From Isohypsibius dastychi (Eukaryota > Tardigrada > Eutardigrada > Parachela > Isohypsibiidae), in NCBI GenBank assembly GCA_034696485.1, contig JAQIWT010000722.1, positions 1 through 15,811 on the forward strand: DNA of 15,811 bases, read 5' to 3'. A program made the position numbers and the translations under genes. Positions within the stretch are counted from its first letter, which is position 1, and every line of letters starts with the position of its first letter. The notes under the pieces are model-generated. The model saw only the letters and a program-made list of their open reading frames with translations. It was not told the origin of the DNA and did no database searches. Shown here piece by piece: positions 1-11,375 of this stretch.

Positions 1-216
1 TATATAAGGACACCCTGTAATTCTGTGAATATGTTCGGTTGGGCTTGCGACCACGCTTTGGTCACTGAAGAAAAAAACAAATTCATTTAGATGTTCATCG
101 TGGGATCTTAATGCGACCTTTAGAAGGGAGGGGTCAGGAGAGAACAAGGTTATCGCTGAACTTCCCAAGATAATTCGATAATGGGATAACGTGTCATTCG
201 AACCAGGATGAGCTCA

Positions 217-441
217 GAACCACACTGAGACTCCGTTCCGAAATTCTGGATTCTATCAGGCTGTAAAATCTGACTGTCAGTTGTTTGTTAACTTGGTAAT
301 AGTTTTTGGAACCGTATTAACAAACAAGATCCATATTGAAACCCCGTTTTGAGGTTCCAGATTCATCAGGCTGAAAAAACTGACTGTCAGGTGTTTTGTT
401 CACTTGTTAATAGATTTTAGAACTGTATCAACAAACAAGAT
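217..441. repeat. Diverged two-copy tandem duplication, about 111-bp unit
   Basis: Two adjacent copies, about 217-327 and 328-441, can be aligned with a 110-111 base offset. Both contain ATCAGGCTG followed by TGACTGTCAG, then a TTGTT...AACTTG-like stretch, TTAATAG or GTAATAG, and end in ACAAACAAGAT. They differ by many substitutions and small indels, so the duplication is old. No coding potential was seen in it. It could be a fragment of a satellite or of a larger repeat family, which cannot be told from two copies. Confidence 0.8.
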
Positions 442-1561
442 GAATGTCATGCTTGTTTCGATCGGCTATTTTGGAAACATAATACGGCATAGGTTTTCGA
501 AGCTGTGACCTTTTACGCTGATACTGAGCTGCAATATTGCCGCACCAACCAACAACGCAAATGTTTCAAAATCACCGCTTACATTACGGAAACAACTAAC
601 TCGCTATGTTAGACATGTGTCTTGTTTTTGTGGTTTAGATGTATTTTTCCCCGTTGTGTGGAACTAAATCAGACTCTCCATTTTCCTTTTCCGGCGGTTG
701 TCATGTTAAGCCTCGGTGTCGGACTGTCATTTCCGCTGACTAATCTGTAACTGTAGGGTTTTGCTGTGTTACGTAACAGTTTCATACGGCCAATACAGTC
801 AAGCCGATCGTCGTCGTTTGAGCCGTGCGTCTGAGTCGATATGTAACCAATAAAAAGCTTTATGAATAGAACATGACGAAAGCCGAACCTCTGATGGCAC
901 ATTGCCTTAAGAGCACAAAATACTGCAAAATAGAAGATGAACACAAAACTAATAACGCATGTGCAAAATAGACAAATATCAGAATCATTGTTTGGTGCTA
1001 AATTGTAGAAGGTGACTGCATGTGCATATCTTGATGGAGACTGGTAGAATAACAGTTTGCGGTTTGAAGCAAACCTATTGCAGTATATGAAGCCACCATG
1101 TATTGTTACAATACTATTGTAATAGATTTGCTTGAAGCTGTTACACCAAAATCTGTGGGGTGATCACTACGGCACAGACACATCAAGATCAGTGAGAAAG
1201 AAACATCAAACCAGTGAGCCGGACGGTGGGAGAGTTAATGCTCCCCAGCATATACCTGCTGAGCTCTGGGTGACAATAGATTCGGCTCTTCTGACTTGGG
1301 CCGGGCCCCAGCTTGAAACAAAATACCATGCAGGCAAGAAGAACACGCGGCGCCGTTAATCGGGCAGCCCACGGCAACCACGACCTACACTAACCGGGGC
1401 GCACGGATGATCGATCAGCTTGCTCCTAGTGCTGTGGCTGCCTAGCTAGTTGAGTGATACCACGAGAATCGGAGGACGCGCTGGTCCATGGAATCTGCCA
1501 ACTGAATATTAACTCAGATTTCTGTATTGGCCAGCCCACATCTACAGATCACATCTGTAGT
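442..1561. other. 5' flanking region, no supported gene
   Basis: Short open frames occur here on both strands, but none has convincing protein character, splice support or a recognisable domain. The first part is AT-rich. From about 1205 to 1450 the sequence becomes GC- and CpG-richer, which would suit the promoter or 5' leader of the plus-strand gene that follows. No clear TATA box or 5' UTR exon could be placed. The frame of the first coding exon is open upstream to about 1454 without an ATG. Several possible acceptors (CTACAG, CTGTAG) lie just before the chosen ATG, so an upstream spliced or trans-spliced leader is possible. Confidence 0.5.
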
Positions 1562-4500
1562 ATGGATTCCCACAGACAAATCGCGAGCTTGAACCGTAAT
1601 ACTGATGGTGACTCCAACCCCCATGCGGAGGCTGTATTCAAAGAAGAAGGGAGTCGAAAATTCAAGGAAATTTTGAAAGTATTTGAAAGACCATCCGAGG
1701 ACCACTGTTTAGCAAACCCAACTCCAATAACGCCGCCTGTTCAAGAAAATACGCGTCACACTCAGTCAGACACATCTCATATGGCTGCCAAACAGCTAAA
1801 ACGTGATCGGAGCGATTCAGAGACTGAGTGTTCTGAATTCACCGACATGACTACCGCTAATGACGCGCCTGTTTTTGAGACCTTTTCACTTTCGATCATC
1901 AAAGACTGCAGACCTGTGCCTCTGGAGATTTTCAGCCCCGAAACACTTAAAGAAGCTTCTGACGACAGCTATTATGATCAGGAAATTTCGCCACGTTCTC
2001 TTTCAACAAGCTCGTTCGAAGTTATCGACGACTTTTTGAACATTGATCAGGACGATATGCAGCACTGGATTACAGCCCCAATAAATTATTTACCGAGCGT
2101 TCTACAAAATTGGCATTCCGAGTATTCTGAAACACGTTCAATCGTTCCGAAGACCAGAAACTTTAATGAAAACAAGGTGATGCAGAGTATCAATCCGATG
2201 GAGTTTTCTTCGCCTTTTGAAGCATCCGATAACAGATCTTGTGCGGGGAGCAGTTCAACCGAGTTGTGTGAAACTGCAGCCATTTCAGAACTGTGTAGCA
2301 TACTGGGTGAAGATTCCGACGACGGCAGCTTAGAAACTGGAGACACGTATGAAAGCCAATGTTAGTTTGTGAACCTTTCTGCATGGTACCCTTCCCTTAC
2401 TAATAGAACCTTCCAGATGAACCGTCCTCGAATGGTACCTCTTCTCCTTTGTCCAGTCGCTCTCATCGTGACCTTTCGTCGGAATTCAAGAGGCAGAATA
2501 ATCAGCCTTTCAAACACCCAGATATTTCGGAGATCCAAAAAGCATGTCCAGGTTCTGCGTTACCTGCCGCAGAAAACGAGAATATTCATGCGGATCCATC
2601 AGACATGGAAGTAAGTCATCCTTCACCCTATGGAATATTGATGAGCGTCTATGGGAGCGAATGCGGACGCAATAAAGTGCTTTTGGCTCGGTTGCTGACC
2701 GGCAAAATGCGACTGGGCAGTTTTTGAGTCCAGCTCTAAACAGGCTGATCACTACTATTGGGACGGACGGACAAAAAACGGGCTTGACCTGAAACGGGCT
2801 TCTTCGGGGCCTGCCTGGCTCGCGGTCTCACAAGCTTCTTCACTAACGAATACGGGGGGGGGGGATTGCTAATACATAGGCGCAAACCAGGAACTGATTT
2901 TTAATACGCCTGTCCACCTCCAGTGGACGAAAAAATTTCATTTTGATTGTCTCTTAGACATTCAAACGAAATCCAGATTTTTTTTGGTTTGTATTGGCAT
3001 ACGTATGAATTCTGACTCTAATAGTTCGTACGCTAGTTCATTACTTTTGAATTATAGCTTCAGTGGCGGAGTTGCCATCTTCACACTCAGTGATTTATTG
3101 GATAACGTCAATGTATCGCCCGGGAAACCACAGAACCGTGTAAACCATTTTCATTTATTTCTTATATTCCGAATAAACCCCATGCAAAACTCTCGCGCAA
3201 AAGATCGAGGAGAAGTCCGGCATTTTTTGAAATCAGGCCGTCCTGTGTTTGATATTATGGCCGGGCTGGTTTGACCCCGGCCTGTGTCAACCCTGTGTGG
3301 TGGATTCTCCAGGCATCGCTGCTTGGGGTCTTGAAAACGAGCAACGTGTCACACTATTCCAAAACTGGTAATCCAAGCATACCATCACCCAAAGATAAAC
3401 AGGGAAATTCGTTAATGAAATCGGAAAATAGTGGTCAGATATCGGTCACATTGACCGCTGGGTGGGTAGGCTTCCGAAACTTCCGAAGAGCTAACATTCG
3501 CAACAAGTTTAGCGCAAACTACCAGTATTCTGTCGTCTGATTTCCCGACTGAGATTGATGTACAGTACTGGTAGGCAGTCATTGCACTCCGTCCGCAAAA
3601 TTGGCTATAGCTAACTCATCGTATATCCATCTGTTTTCGTAACATACAGCAGCGGGCCTACTTCATAGGAAATACCAAAGACCGAATATGTCGACGAGAG
3701 CAAGAATACTGCAGGAAAAACTGAAGAGAACACCCTCGATTTTGAATCTATGAGGTCCGATGATAACGTGGATAGCGGCGAAGAGACGAATGGACGAACA
3801 GAAAACTTCGAAAATCAAGAAGGTAACAACCATTATTCCATCTGAAAAGCTGTCTATCAACCGCGCAACCATATAGAGCTAATCAGAAAATTCGTATCGC
3901 TCCACCGTTCCCCGTCCTCCGAAGCAAAACTACAAGCCACCGTTTCAGAAGATGAAGCTTTCCATCTTTCTTCTAGACAAGACAAAATCTACCGCAACGA
4001 CAATAACCAAGATGAAATCCCGATTGAGCAAGAGGAGTCCTCATTGTACAGTCATGACGATATTAGCACGATGTCGTTATCGGAGTTGAAGGCTCTAGAC
4101 GAACATGACGCTAGAATGGAAAATCAGGAATCCAAATCGCCTCAAGCCTACGATTTCGAGTTAAGCACAGAACAAAACACAGGGACCAGTAAATCTGCCC
4201 GACCTGAGGATAGCGACTCTCGAATGCCATCGTTCGTGACAATACCAACCAATGGATCAGGCGCTCCCCCCACTGTGTCGAGGAACGATAGGGGCTTGCA
4301 TGAAGAAATCGATCAAGATAGCTACGAGTCCAGCTTAGACGATGATGACACTCACATCACACCGTCATTCTTCATTCCGTCTTCAGATCAAGATGACGAT
4401 TCCGACGCTGCTTCAGAAGTAGATGATACTGGCAAACCAAACACACGAGGTAGAGGTTTTCCCAACAGACTTCAAAAGTACAAATCTTGATTTTCAGACC

Positions 4501-7500
4501 ATATTTTCAATCGTTTGAGACCACCTCTCTACCAAGCTATACAGAGTGCTCGTTTGGATAACCATGGCGAGCGTGAGGAAAACGGTTTTCCCGGTCATCT
4601 GAGTAAAAATCGGCCTGCAAGTCAGTTTCCCATTGGTGCTGGTTTTGACTTGTCCTTAGAGAGGGCAGCAACATCACCGAATAGCGACTTGGCGTCAGTG
4701 GAATACGACAAATCTCCACCATCTTCTCAGTCGTTTTCGGAACCAATAAATTTTCATTCAAATAAACCAGAAGAATTGAATCAGTTGTCAAAGGACAAAC
4801 CTGACGGGCTGGATCGTGAGCAGGATCCGTCTCTGCAGGGATCTGAGATAAGTGACCGTGGTAAACACAGCAAGTTCGACACTCCCTCGGAGACCAGCAT
4901 GCAAGATCCGCAGAAAAGCGCTGAATCAAGCGAGACCGAAAATTCCTCTCTGTATCGCGGAACAGAAATGTCCGAAATGACCGATATGGATTCTCGACTG
5001 CTCAGATCAGGTGCTGACACGGATCTCTGTGTAGATGACGGTATGTCCGACACAAGCCATCAACAAATGTTGGATGTTGTCTCAGATAGAAGGGAGATAC
5101 TGAGCATCCAGGTGCCAACTACTTCAGCCAGGGTCGGGAGCAGTCACACCGGAGACACTTTTAGGGACTCAGCCGCGGCAGAAAATGACGCATCCTCTCT
5201 CGAGGGTATCGAATCCATCGATCAAATGTCTCCGACCACAACACAAGGCAAGAAAGCTGAAATGAAACAGAACAGCTTTGGAAGTATTCCTAGAGGTGAC
5301 TACAGTCTCAACAGCGACCATAAACCGGCTGTTGAGGATCCGCCACTCGTACGAAGTTCAACAGAAGACATCGAGACATCTCATGTTTCCGGAGCTGACT
5401 GTTCAGAATCTGCGTCGTCTACGCAAGCTTATGCCCATGCTCTGGTCGACGACTTGCAGAATTATTTTTCTCTATCTGGCGACCAAACTTTTGAAAACAT
5501 GTCAGATGGTGCATCAGTGGGCCATTATGAAGTTTTCTATGATTCAGTACAAAAGTCACCGGTTGCTGAAGAGCAACAAAAATATGAAGGCCCGAATAAA
5601 ACCGAAGAGCTGTCGGTATCAGCCGAAGCAACTGATCTGGACGAAGTGGCACCATGCCGGGAAGAAGCATTGCCCTACGTTGCTGAAGAATATCACATTA
5701 CTAACCAGAACGAGGTTCCAGTAAATCATCAAGCTTCTGAATCGCTTGGAATTGACCGCGTTATTTCGGAGAACAACGAAATTGAAAAGCTGAGTTCGTC
5801 GGACAAGCTCGGTGAATCATATGGGGATGTCAAAACAGAAATCCGACCACCTGCAGATGTCGTTGTTGACGCTGACACAGCAGCCACTGACGGGAGAGAC
5901 GTCGCAGGAGAGGACATGCTTGTATCGCGTGACTTATCAGATGCTTCCAACTCCTGTACATTAAACAGCGATGACGAACCGCTCAGAACAGATAACGACA
6001 CCGACATTCAGGAACTAGCTTTCCCGGTGTCTGAAGACACTCACGACACTCAACCTCTGGCCAACACTCAATTTTTTGATCATCCAGTTTATCTTGCTCA
6101 GACTCCATCTAACGATTGCGATGGTCAGCATCCTGATGGGAAAATTGATGTCCGCGTGGAGAACGATAGTTCCATTCAGCATCAGACTGACATTGCTGTG
6201 AAGGCTCAGCCACACGTTGACGATCCACTCGATCTCACAGACTTTGCCGACGGATACAGAAAAACGTCCGATTATCGAAGATTAAACATAGACCCCTTCG
6301 ATAATCCATTTGACTTTGATGACATTGAAAACATTAGATATCAAAACAAAGTTACACAAAACCATAACCATGTTTCAGCCATACCCGGTGACAAAATCGA
6401 CGAAAATCGGGAATTGCTTACCGAATCTGGAATGGATCGAACCGTTGAAGAACTGGATGTTGAGGAGCATGAGGAGGCTGAGCTGAATGAAGCTGGCGAT
6501 ACATCGTCTTCTGATCATACGAGCTTAGCTAACGACAGTGTCGGTGGGGATGATGAGATCGAGCTGGCGGACATACCGTTCGACCTTTCTTCGTTTGGTC
6601 AACAAGCCTGCAGCCCTAATGTGTCTGAGAACCACGGTCAAGTAAGAACAATGCAGCATGAAAGTAACACCTCGACATTCAAGCACGATGAAAACGAAGT
6701 TGAAACGGAGCAAAAGCCTTCTACTGGTAACTTTATAGCTCGTAATGTGACCGAAACGTTTCGCCGCGAGCTGTATATCCAGCAGGTCTTTACTCGATGT
6801 ACATGTTGCCGAGCTCAATAAATCAAAATTCCGAAAGCGCACCCCATTCATCAATGTCCGCAACCCACCTTAAAGGTAAACTGGACAAAAATGATCGAAT
6901 TTGTTATGATGTTCCCGGTAGATGAATATTTACATTCACTAATTGGTGTTTTTTAAACGATTTTCCAGGTCCAGCCACTTCACAGTTGCGATCTGTTGAG
7001 AGCTCCGGATTTGAGCTGAGAGATGGCGATGACCATCAGAATTCATATCAGGCAGAAGAAATAAATCTCTCGGGTGACGTCGAACATCGCATGGAAAAAG
7101 GAAGCATACAGATACATCTCCAGCCACAAGATTTCGATGCTGAAATAATCAAGCCGTTCAAAGATGTTGCCATTCTGTCAAAAGTCGAGAATACGAGTGT
7201 AGCACTGGTTCTTCTGACCGCCGGGAGCTTGCCTGACGAAGATGTTCAGCCATATGATTATATCATGTACAACATCACAAGGTTTGTACCACACATGTTT
7301 TGCTGATTCTGCACACGAAGAATATTAATTGCATGATTTCTTGAAGTGAGGTGTAGTCCTGTTTAGCGTAACAAATCTTCTCCACCAAAGGTCGTAGAGC
7401 TTGAACCAAACTAGCACGTTTTCTAACCTTGACAAAAAAATGGAACGAGTTTTCCGTTATCATGTCCGTTACCGTCATTACCGTTACCGCAACAATAACG

Positions 7501-8832
7501 GTGGTTTTCTGTAATGGACATGCATGAGCGGACGTTGAGCTCAAACCGCGGGAACGGGGAAATACATAGATCCGTCACCGTTCTCCATTTTAATCACATT
7601 TATGGTACCCAGGTACTTTACCCCGCTTTAAGATGAAACGAGTAGAAATTGTCTGAGAGTGAATAAAGAAAACAATTTTCGGGCAGAGCAGAACGACCAT
7701 GGAACCGAAAGCGAACTTAGGGGCCATCCATATATTACGTTGCAAAAAACCGGTTTTTGGACCCCCCCCCCTTCGTTTATTATCGTTTGTTTACGGGATA
7801 CCCCTCCCCCCCCCCCCCTTCAACGTAATAAACGGCTGATCCCCCCGGCACTGAAACCACCAAACCTGAAAACGCAAAAAAAAACAAAATTTTTATTTTT
7901 TTCAAGTGAAACGTTACATCTCTCGGGACCCGTTATAAGGTTTTTTTCCGTTTGCATCAGTCTTACCCCTCCCCCCTCCCTAAGAGCTACGTAATATATG
8001 GATGGCCCCTTATAACTATTAAAGGCTAAAAACGGGAACCCGGGAGAAAAAACTGGCTGAACGGGATGGCATGGGCAAAGAATTAAACGAAGTGAGTCTT
8101 TCTGTTGCTCCTTGTGCCTTCATCCAGTCCCTGTACATTTCGAACCCATATATTGACGCGTGTATTGAAAAACACGGAGTTCAGCTTGTTTTGCCGCATC
8201 TTGAGCACATCATGCTGCAGCTGCACGGTGCTGTATCGCTTTTGCTACCAATTGTTGCAAAGCGCAGAAGGTGTTATTTTCGCATGTGAAGAATCAGCGT
8301 TCGATATGGGATAACGCAAACGAGACGTTAATGCTCATCTTTATTCGAAACAGATATGTTGTTTCCTGTATCAAAGAAGCCTCAACCTCGCCTTACCGAT
8401 TAATCTTCTTCAACTCCGCCGTCAAAACCGGCAAGGAGAAGACATTTGACTGGATGGTCGATGTGTGTAGGCTCCTCTCTCCTGAGTAAGCTTACAGTTC
8501 TTATCGCTGGGTTTCGAGAATCATATGTTTTTTTCAGGATGATAAAAACTCTAGAGAGAATATTGATCGTTCATTCGGATATTATCATAAGAACGCAGCT
8601 GAAAACCACTGGCCGAACTTACCTCAAGTAACGCAAACATTTCTCTTTGTATGAATGACCATATCGGTTTTTGCTATGCAGCAAAGAAATTTATCGTAAA
8701 ATCGGTTTCGTCAAAACCGTGAAGGACCTTGTCAAGACGCAGAATATTGAATATGCCAGCGTACCCAAGAGAATCCGCGAGCACGAACGCCGGCATGAAT
8801 TCAAATTGGCGCAGAACAGCTGTTCCTGTTAA
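1562..8832 (+). CDS. BCH-domain (BNIP2/PRUNE2-type) protein with long acidic N-terminal region; ten exons
   Basis: Predicted exons are 1562-2346, 2457-2610, 3669-3822, 3877-4449, 4498-6726, 6783-6875, 6969-7281, 8354-8485, 8538-8627 and 8682-8832, giving 1,557 codons plus TAA. Every junction is GT-AG and phase-consistent. Residues about 1-1380 are acidic and rich in Ser, Asp, Glu and Asn, with no fold I recognise, so probably disordered. Residues about 1381-1550 match the BCH/CRAL-TRIO domain of BNIP2, PRUNE2 and ARHGAP1: IIKPFKDV, a YDYIMYNITRYVVS stretch, FDWMVDVC, LERILIVH with IIIRT, then KIGFVKTVKDL and EYASVPKRIREHE. BCH proteins bind small GTPases, their regulators or trafficking partners in the cytoplasm; the role here is unknown. 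A long acidic region before a C-terminal BCH resembles PRUNE2/BMCC1, but no DHH phosphoesterase domain is seen. The start is the first in-frame ATG and is the least certain point. The exon 6 acceptor is a CAGCAG pair, so one residue may vary. Confidence 0.8.
2611..3668 (+). other. Intron 2 of the BCH gene (1,058 nt)
   Basis: It opens with a consensus donor, GTAAGT after a Glu codon, and closes with CTTCATAG; both flanks are phase 0. It holds an 11-base G run at 2854-2864, a perfect small hairpin at 2912-2928 (GTCCAC, 5-base loop, GTGGAC) and another near 3259-3282 (GGCCGGG/CCCGGCC). The open frames at 2984-3274 and 3271-3540 have no recognisable domain, and I regard them as chance. No complete transposon was found in it. 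Confidence 0.7.
6291..6323 (+). other. DPF/NPF motif cluster in the acidic region of the BCH protein
   Basis: Around residues 1154-1164 the BCH protein reads DPFDNPFDFDD, placing a DPF and an NPF tripeptide four residues apart in an acidic stretch. In other proteins DPF/DPW motifs bind the appendage domain of AP-2 and NPF motifs bind EH domains, both in clathrin-mediated endocytosis. Nearby hydrophobic-in-acid segments, such as DDPLDLTDF upstream and DIPFDLSSF downstream, have a similar look. The motifs are seen directly; their use is inference, since such tripeptides also occur by chance. Confidence 0.4.
7282..8353 (+). other. Intron 7 of the BCH gene (1,072 nt), hosting a MITE
   Basis: The intron splits the BCH domain inside an Arg codon: AG then GTTTGT at the 5' side, and CGAAACAG then ATATGTT at the 3' side. 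Joining the two restores an uninterrupted family match (NITRYVVS). It contains a run of CCGTTA-type microrepeats at about 7455-7502, a MITE at 7720-8009, and a 72-codon open frame at 8071-8289 that I cannot match to any family. The intron is about twenty times longer than most others in this gene, partly because of the insertion. Confidence 0.75.
7720..8009. mobile_element. MITE, PIF/Harbinger-like (290 bp)
   Basis: The left end starts GGGGCCATCCATATATTACG and the right end is its exact reverse complement; 21 bases match perfectly (7720-7740 against 7989-8009). The element is flanked on both sides by TTA (7717-7719 and 8010-8012). A 3-bp TTA/TAA target duplication with G-rich terminal inverted repeats is typical of PIF/Harbinger-derived (Tourist-type) MITEs. 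The interior has C runs of 10 and 13 bases, T/A-rich stretches and no transposase, so it is non-autonomous. The perfect inverted repeats suggest fairly recent insertion. The superfamily call rests on the TTA duplication and terminus style only. Confidence 0.8.
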
Positions 8833-9168
8833 AATGCAGCTTTTTACTGCTGGTTTAAATAACCAAGTTTTGATTTTGTCTTTTTTCCGGTCTGGTGACA
8901 CACTGCGATCTATCGCGGGGTTTTGGCGCAATCGCAACCTTTGATAAGTAGCCTATTCAGGACTAGATCCAGTCCGGTGTTTTGTTTTTGTTTTTGTTTT
9001 GCTTTTTGGTGAAAACCTTCGGTGACAACATTCGGTTTTTTTCACCCTGATGTGTTTCGTTTAGTAAGGTCTCTGTCTCTACAGTGTGCAAGTATTTAAA
9101 ATCTATATATTGGTAGTCAGATGAAAAGTCCCGGACTTCCCTGTTATTGGGGGGGGGGGAGAGGGGGC
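8833..9168. other. Intergenic gap between convergent 3' ends
   Basis: The plus-strand BCH gene stops at 8832 and the minus-strand coiled-coil gene comes from the other side. No AATAAA follows the BCH stop; AT-rich candidates such as TTAAATAA near 8855 could serve. A short simple repeat of GTTTTT units lies around 8981-9006, and an 11-base G run at 9149-9159. No gene was seen here. Confidence 0.6.
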
Positions 9169-9174
9169 TTTATT
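9169..9174 (-). terminator. AATAAA polyadenylation signal of the minus-strand coiled-coil gene
   Basis: The plus strand reads TTTATT, which is AATAAA on the minus strand, about 315 nt beyond the proposed stop codon. Position and orientation fit the 3' UTR end of the coiled-coil gene. The sequence is short enough to occur by chance in AT-rich DNA, so support is moderate. Confidence 0.45.
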
Positions 9175-9487
9175 TTGGTTATTGCGGAATATCATGTTCT
9201 GTGGATTTAGCGAAATGCTAATAACCAAAAGCACCATAATATCGTTTCATCTTTATCAGTAGCCCATAAAGAATATCCAATTCAAGGAAGGCACCAATAT
9301 AAAGTTCTGAGAACGCAACAATAAGATACAAGTCCAAGAGACAAGAAATTCTCTCACCCAAAACCAAACAAGAAAGCAAAACGACGTCAAAGTCAGTTAA
9401 GCTTCTAAACTGCATAGATCTTTCCATATTTAGTCAGATTGGAAGCAGGAAATCAGGCGAACCGGAACACATGGATATTTGTGCATT

Positions 9488-11375
9488 TTACTCACGTTCT
9501 TTCTTCTTCATCCTAGCTTCCTCCTCCCTCGCTTGCTCGTCAGCGGCCTTCAAGCGAGCCACTTCAGCCAAGCGGGCTCTTTCCAAGACGAGGGCATTAG
9601 CGTTCTTGATCTGCGAGTGCGTGATATAGTGGGCCTTGACATGCTGGGTATCCACGACGAGGGAGTCGCCTTCTTTCACCAAGTTGTTCGAAACACCAAG
9701 TTTCACTGCACGATGAGCAAGAAAAGGCCAGTTATCTATTTTTTCCCGCAGGATATCCCAGCTCTCCGAGAAAATCTCCCGGGTTGACTGACTGTCGCTG
9801 ATGAGCTCCAGATTCATTTTCATCAGATCCAGCATATTATCAATCCTCCCGGTATCTTCAAAGTAGTGGGCATTCTTTTGAGTCGTGCCGAAGTAAGAGC
9901 AAATACGTGCATTGAACGATTGCATCACTTCCCGGAAAGCATTGAATCCATCGACATTCGTTCTTTGATCGGCTACTAGATTTCTTGCCATCGAGGTTTT
10001 TCTGTCATGTTCTTCCTGCATCGTCTTCCAAGTCTGCTCGATTGCCTGTTTCCGGGATATGGTTGCAGCCAGTACAGCTTCTTTTTCTTGGTGAAACATG
10101 TCAGACTCTGGTTGAAGTACATTTTCTATCATTTTTTTCAGCTGCGTATTCATGAGCGAAATTATTTCGGTCCTTTTCACCTGTTTTTCGAAACTCTCCA
10201 GCAGCTGCTCGGGATTGGTAGCTTTCGTCATTTCTTTCAAACGCTCATATGTGAGATGGAGCCCATCGAAAAAATCAGATTTGGTGATGCAGCGTGTATT
10301 TGCATGGAAGCTCGGAAATGTATTCAGAATGACATCTCCCGATTTGCTGCCTTCCATACTCTTGATTCCAACATTTAATCGCACAAGATCGCTCAGTGTA
10401 TCATTGCATATATTCTGCGATTCTTCCAACGCATTTTCAATATCCCTCAGTATTCCCTCCTTTGTTTTCTGAGCACTTTTGATGTCTGAATCTGTCGCAT
10501 TTAAGAGATCTTCAGCCCGTTTCGCCCCACGGACAGATTCCTGAAAAGCACACATACGCTTTACACTACAGTATGTTTGCGGTAACTGCAATAAGCGATA
10601 ACGCTACTTATTGCACGATGATTACCTGGAATACTCCCGACAAATATGATAGGTCTTTTTGCTGTTGCCTGAGTCGTTCCTCTACATCGTTCAACGCTCG
10701 ATTGAACCACAGCGAATCGCAGTCAAGATAGTCTTTTATTCTGCTGAATTTGTTTGCTGCATCGAGCAGAATGTCAAAGAACGTCAGTTCATGTGATACA
10801 CCCTGCGTGAGCTCTCGCGTGTTTCTCAAAGTTAAATGGAGGAAATATGAGTCAGTTCGCAATCGATAAATATTGACTCCACCGTGAAGCTTGTCCGACA
10901 GCGCTTTTTGCATATTTTGTCCACGGGTAGTTATTATCACTCTCCTCTTGAGGGTCAGGAGATGGTGGTGATTGAGCGAGTCGAGCTGTCGATGTCGATA
11001 TTTTAGTCGCCTTTGAAGTTTTTCCTGAATCTTGTCCGGAGGCATTCGACAAAACGGAAGGGCCTCACTACGACTCCGGCCATACTGCTGGAACAAATCA
11101 GGTAGGAACTGTTGATCGTTAACGCTGTTAGCACATGACTGAATCGCGTCGATCATCAAACATTGTCGCTCACTCAAACTATTCACAATCTGCCGATATT
11201 GCTCATTCCTTTCATCTCGCTCCTCTAGGAATAGCAGTGCGTCGTTTTCGGCAACCGTCAGCAGCTGGCGGGAGAACAACAACTGAGATCCCAAAATATC
11301 GATTTCAACGTCTGGCTCATTTTTGGAAACTAATTCTTCCATATCGAGCGGAAAAGACTCGGGAATAATCCTCAT
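9488..11375 (-). CDS. Unrecognised coiled-coil protein, about 600 residues, two exons
   Basis: Exon 1 is 11375-10626 (250 codons, real ATG) and exon 2 is 10540-9488, joined by an 85-nt phase-0 intron with TTCCAG/GTAATC and a good TGCTTTTCAG acceptor. The product has about 600 residues. It is rich in Glu, Lys, Gln, Leu and Arg with long helical, heptad-like stretches, for example residues about 235-310, 380-460 and the last 50, which are strongly Ala/Arg/Glu/Lys-charged. There is no signal peptide, membrane segment or catalytic motif that I can see. I do not recognise the family. Its start lies 384 bases from that of the kinesin-9-like gene in head-to-head orientation, which hints at shared regulation and possibly a ciliary role (inference). 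The end is uncertain: GTGAGT spans the last codons (9495-9490), so the message could splice on to a further exon. Confidence 0.75.

Noticed and set aside
669-944. 91-codon minus-strand open frame
   Set aside because: It lies in AT-rich flank, has low-complexity hydrophobic and mixed composition, no recognisable domain and no splice support.
1132-1359. 75-codon plus-strand open frame upstream of the BCH gene
   Set aside because: It begins at a non-ATG codon in a GC-rich leader-like stretch and matches no family I know. At most it could overlap a 5' UTR exon.
2984-3540. Two adjacent plus-strand open frames inside BCH intron 2
   Set aside because: They have no domain, are bounded by no matching splice phases, and joining the exons on either side without them gives consistent frames.
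3823-3849. In-frame TGA, or a 27-nt micro-intron, in the BCH gene
   Set aside because: Reading straight on gives nine codons, a TGA, then an open frame again, which suggested a recoded stop or tiny intron. A 54-nt intron (3823-3876, GTAACA to CATATAG) keeps the same phase and matches the local intron size, so neither is needed.
7659-7994. 111-codon open frame rich in Pro
   Set aside because: It lies almost wholly within the MITE, and its prolines come from C homopolymers.
8071-8289. 72-codon open frame in BCH intron 7
   Set aside because: It contains GTGAGT and a nearby CATCCAG that look like a tiny intron. But the BCH domain joins perfectly without it, and its sequence has no BCH or other recognisable character.
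9479-10472. Plus-strand open frames antisense to the coiled-coil gene
   Set aside because: These are shadows of the minus-strand coding exon, rich in Phe, Leu and Ser as expected from the complement of Glu/Lys/Arg codons.
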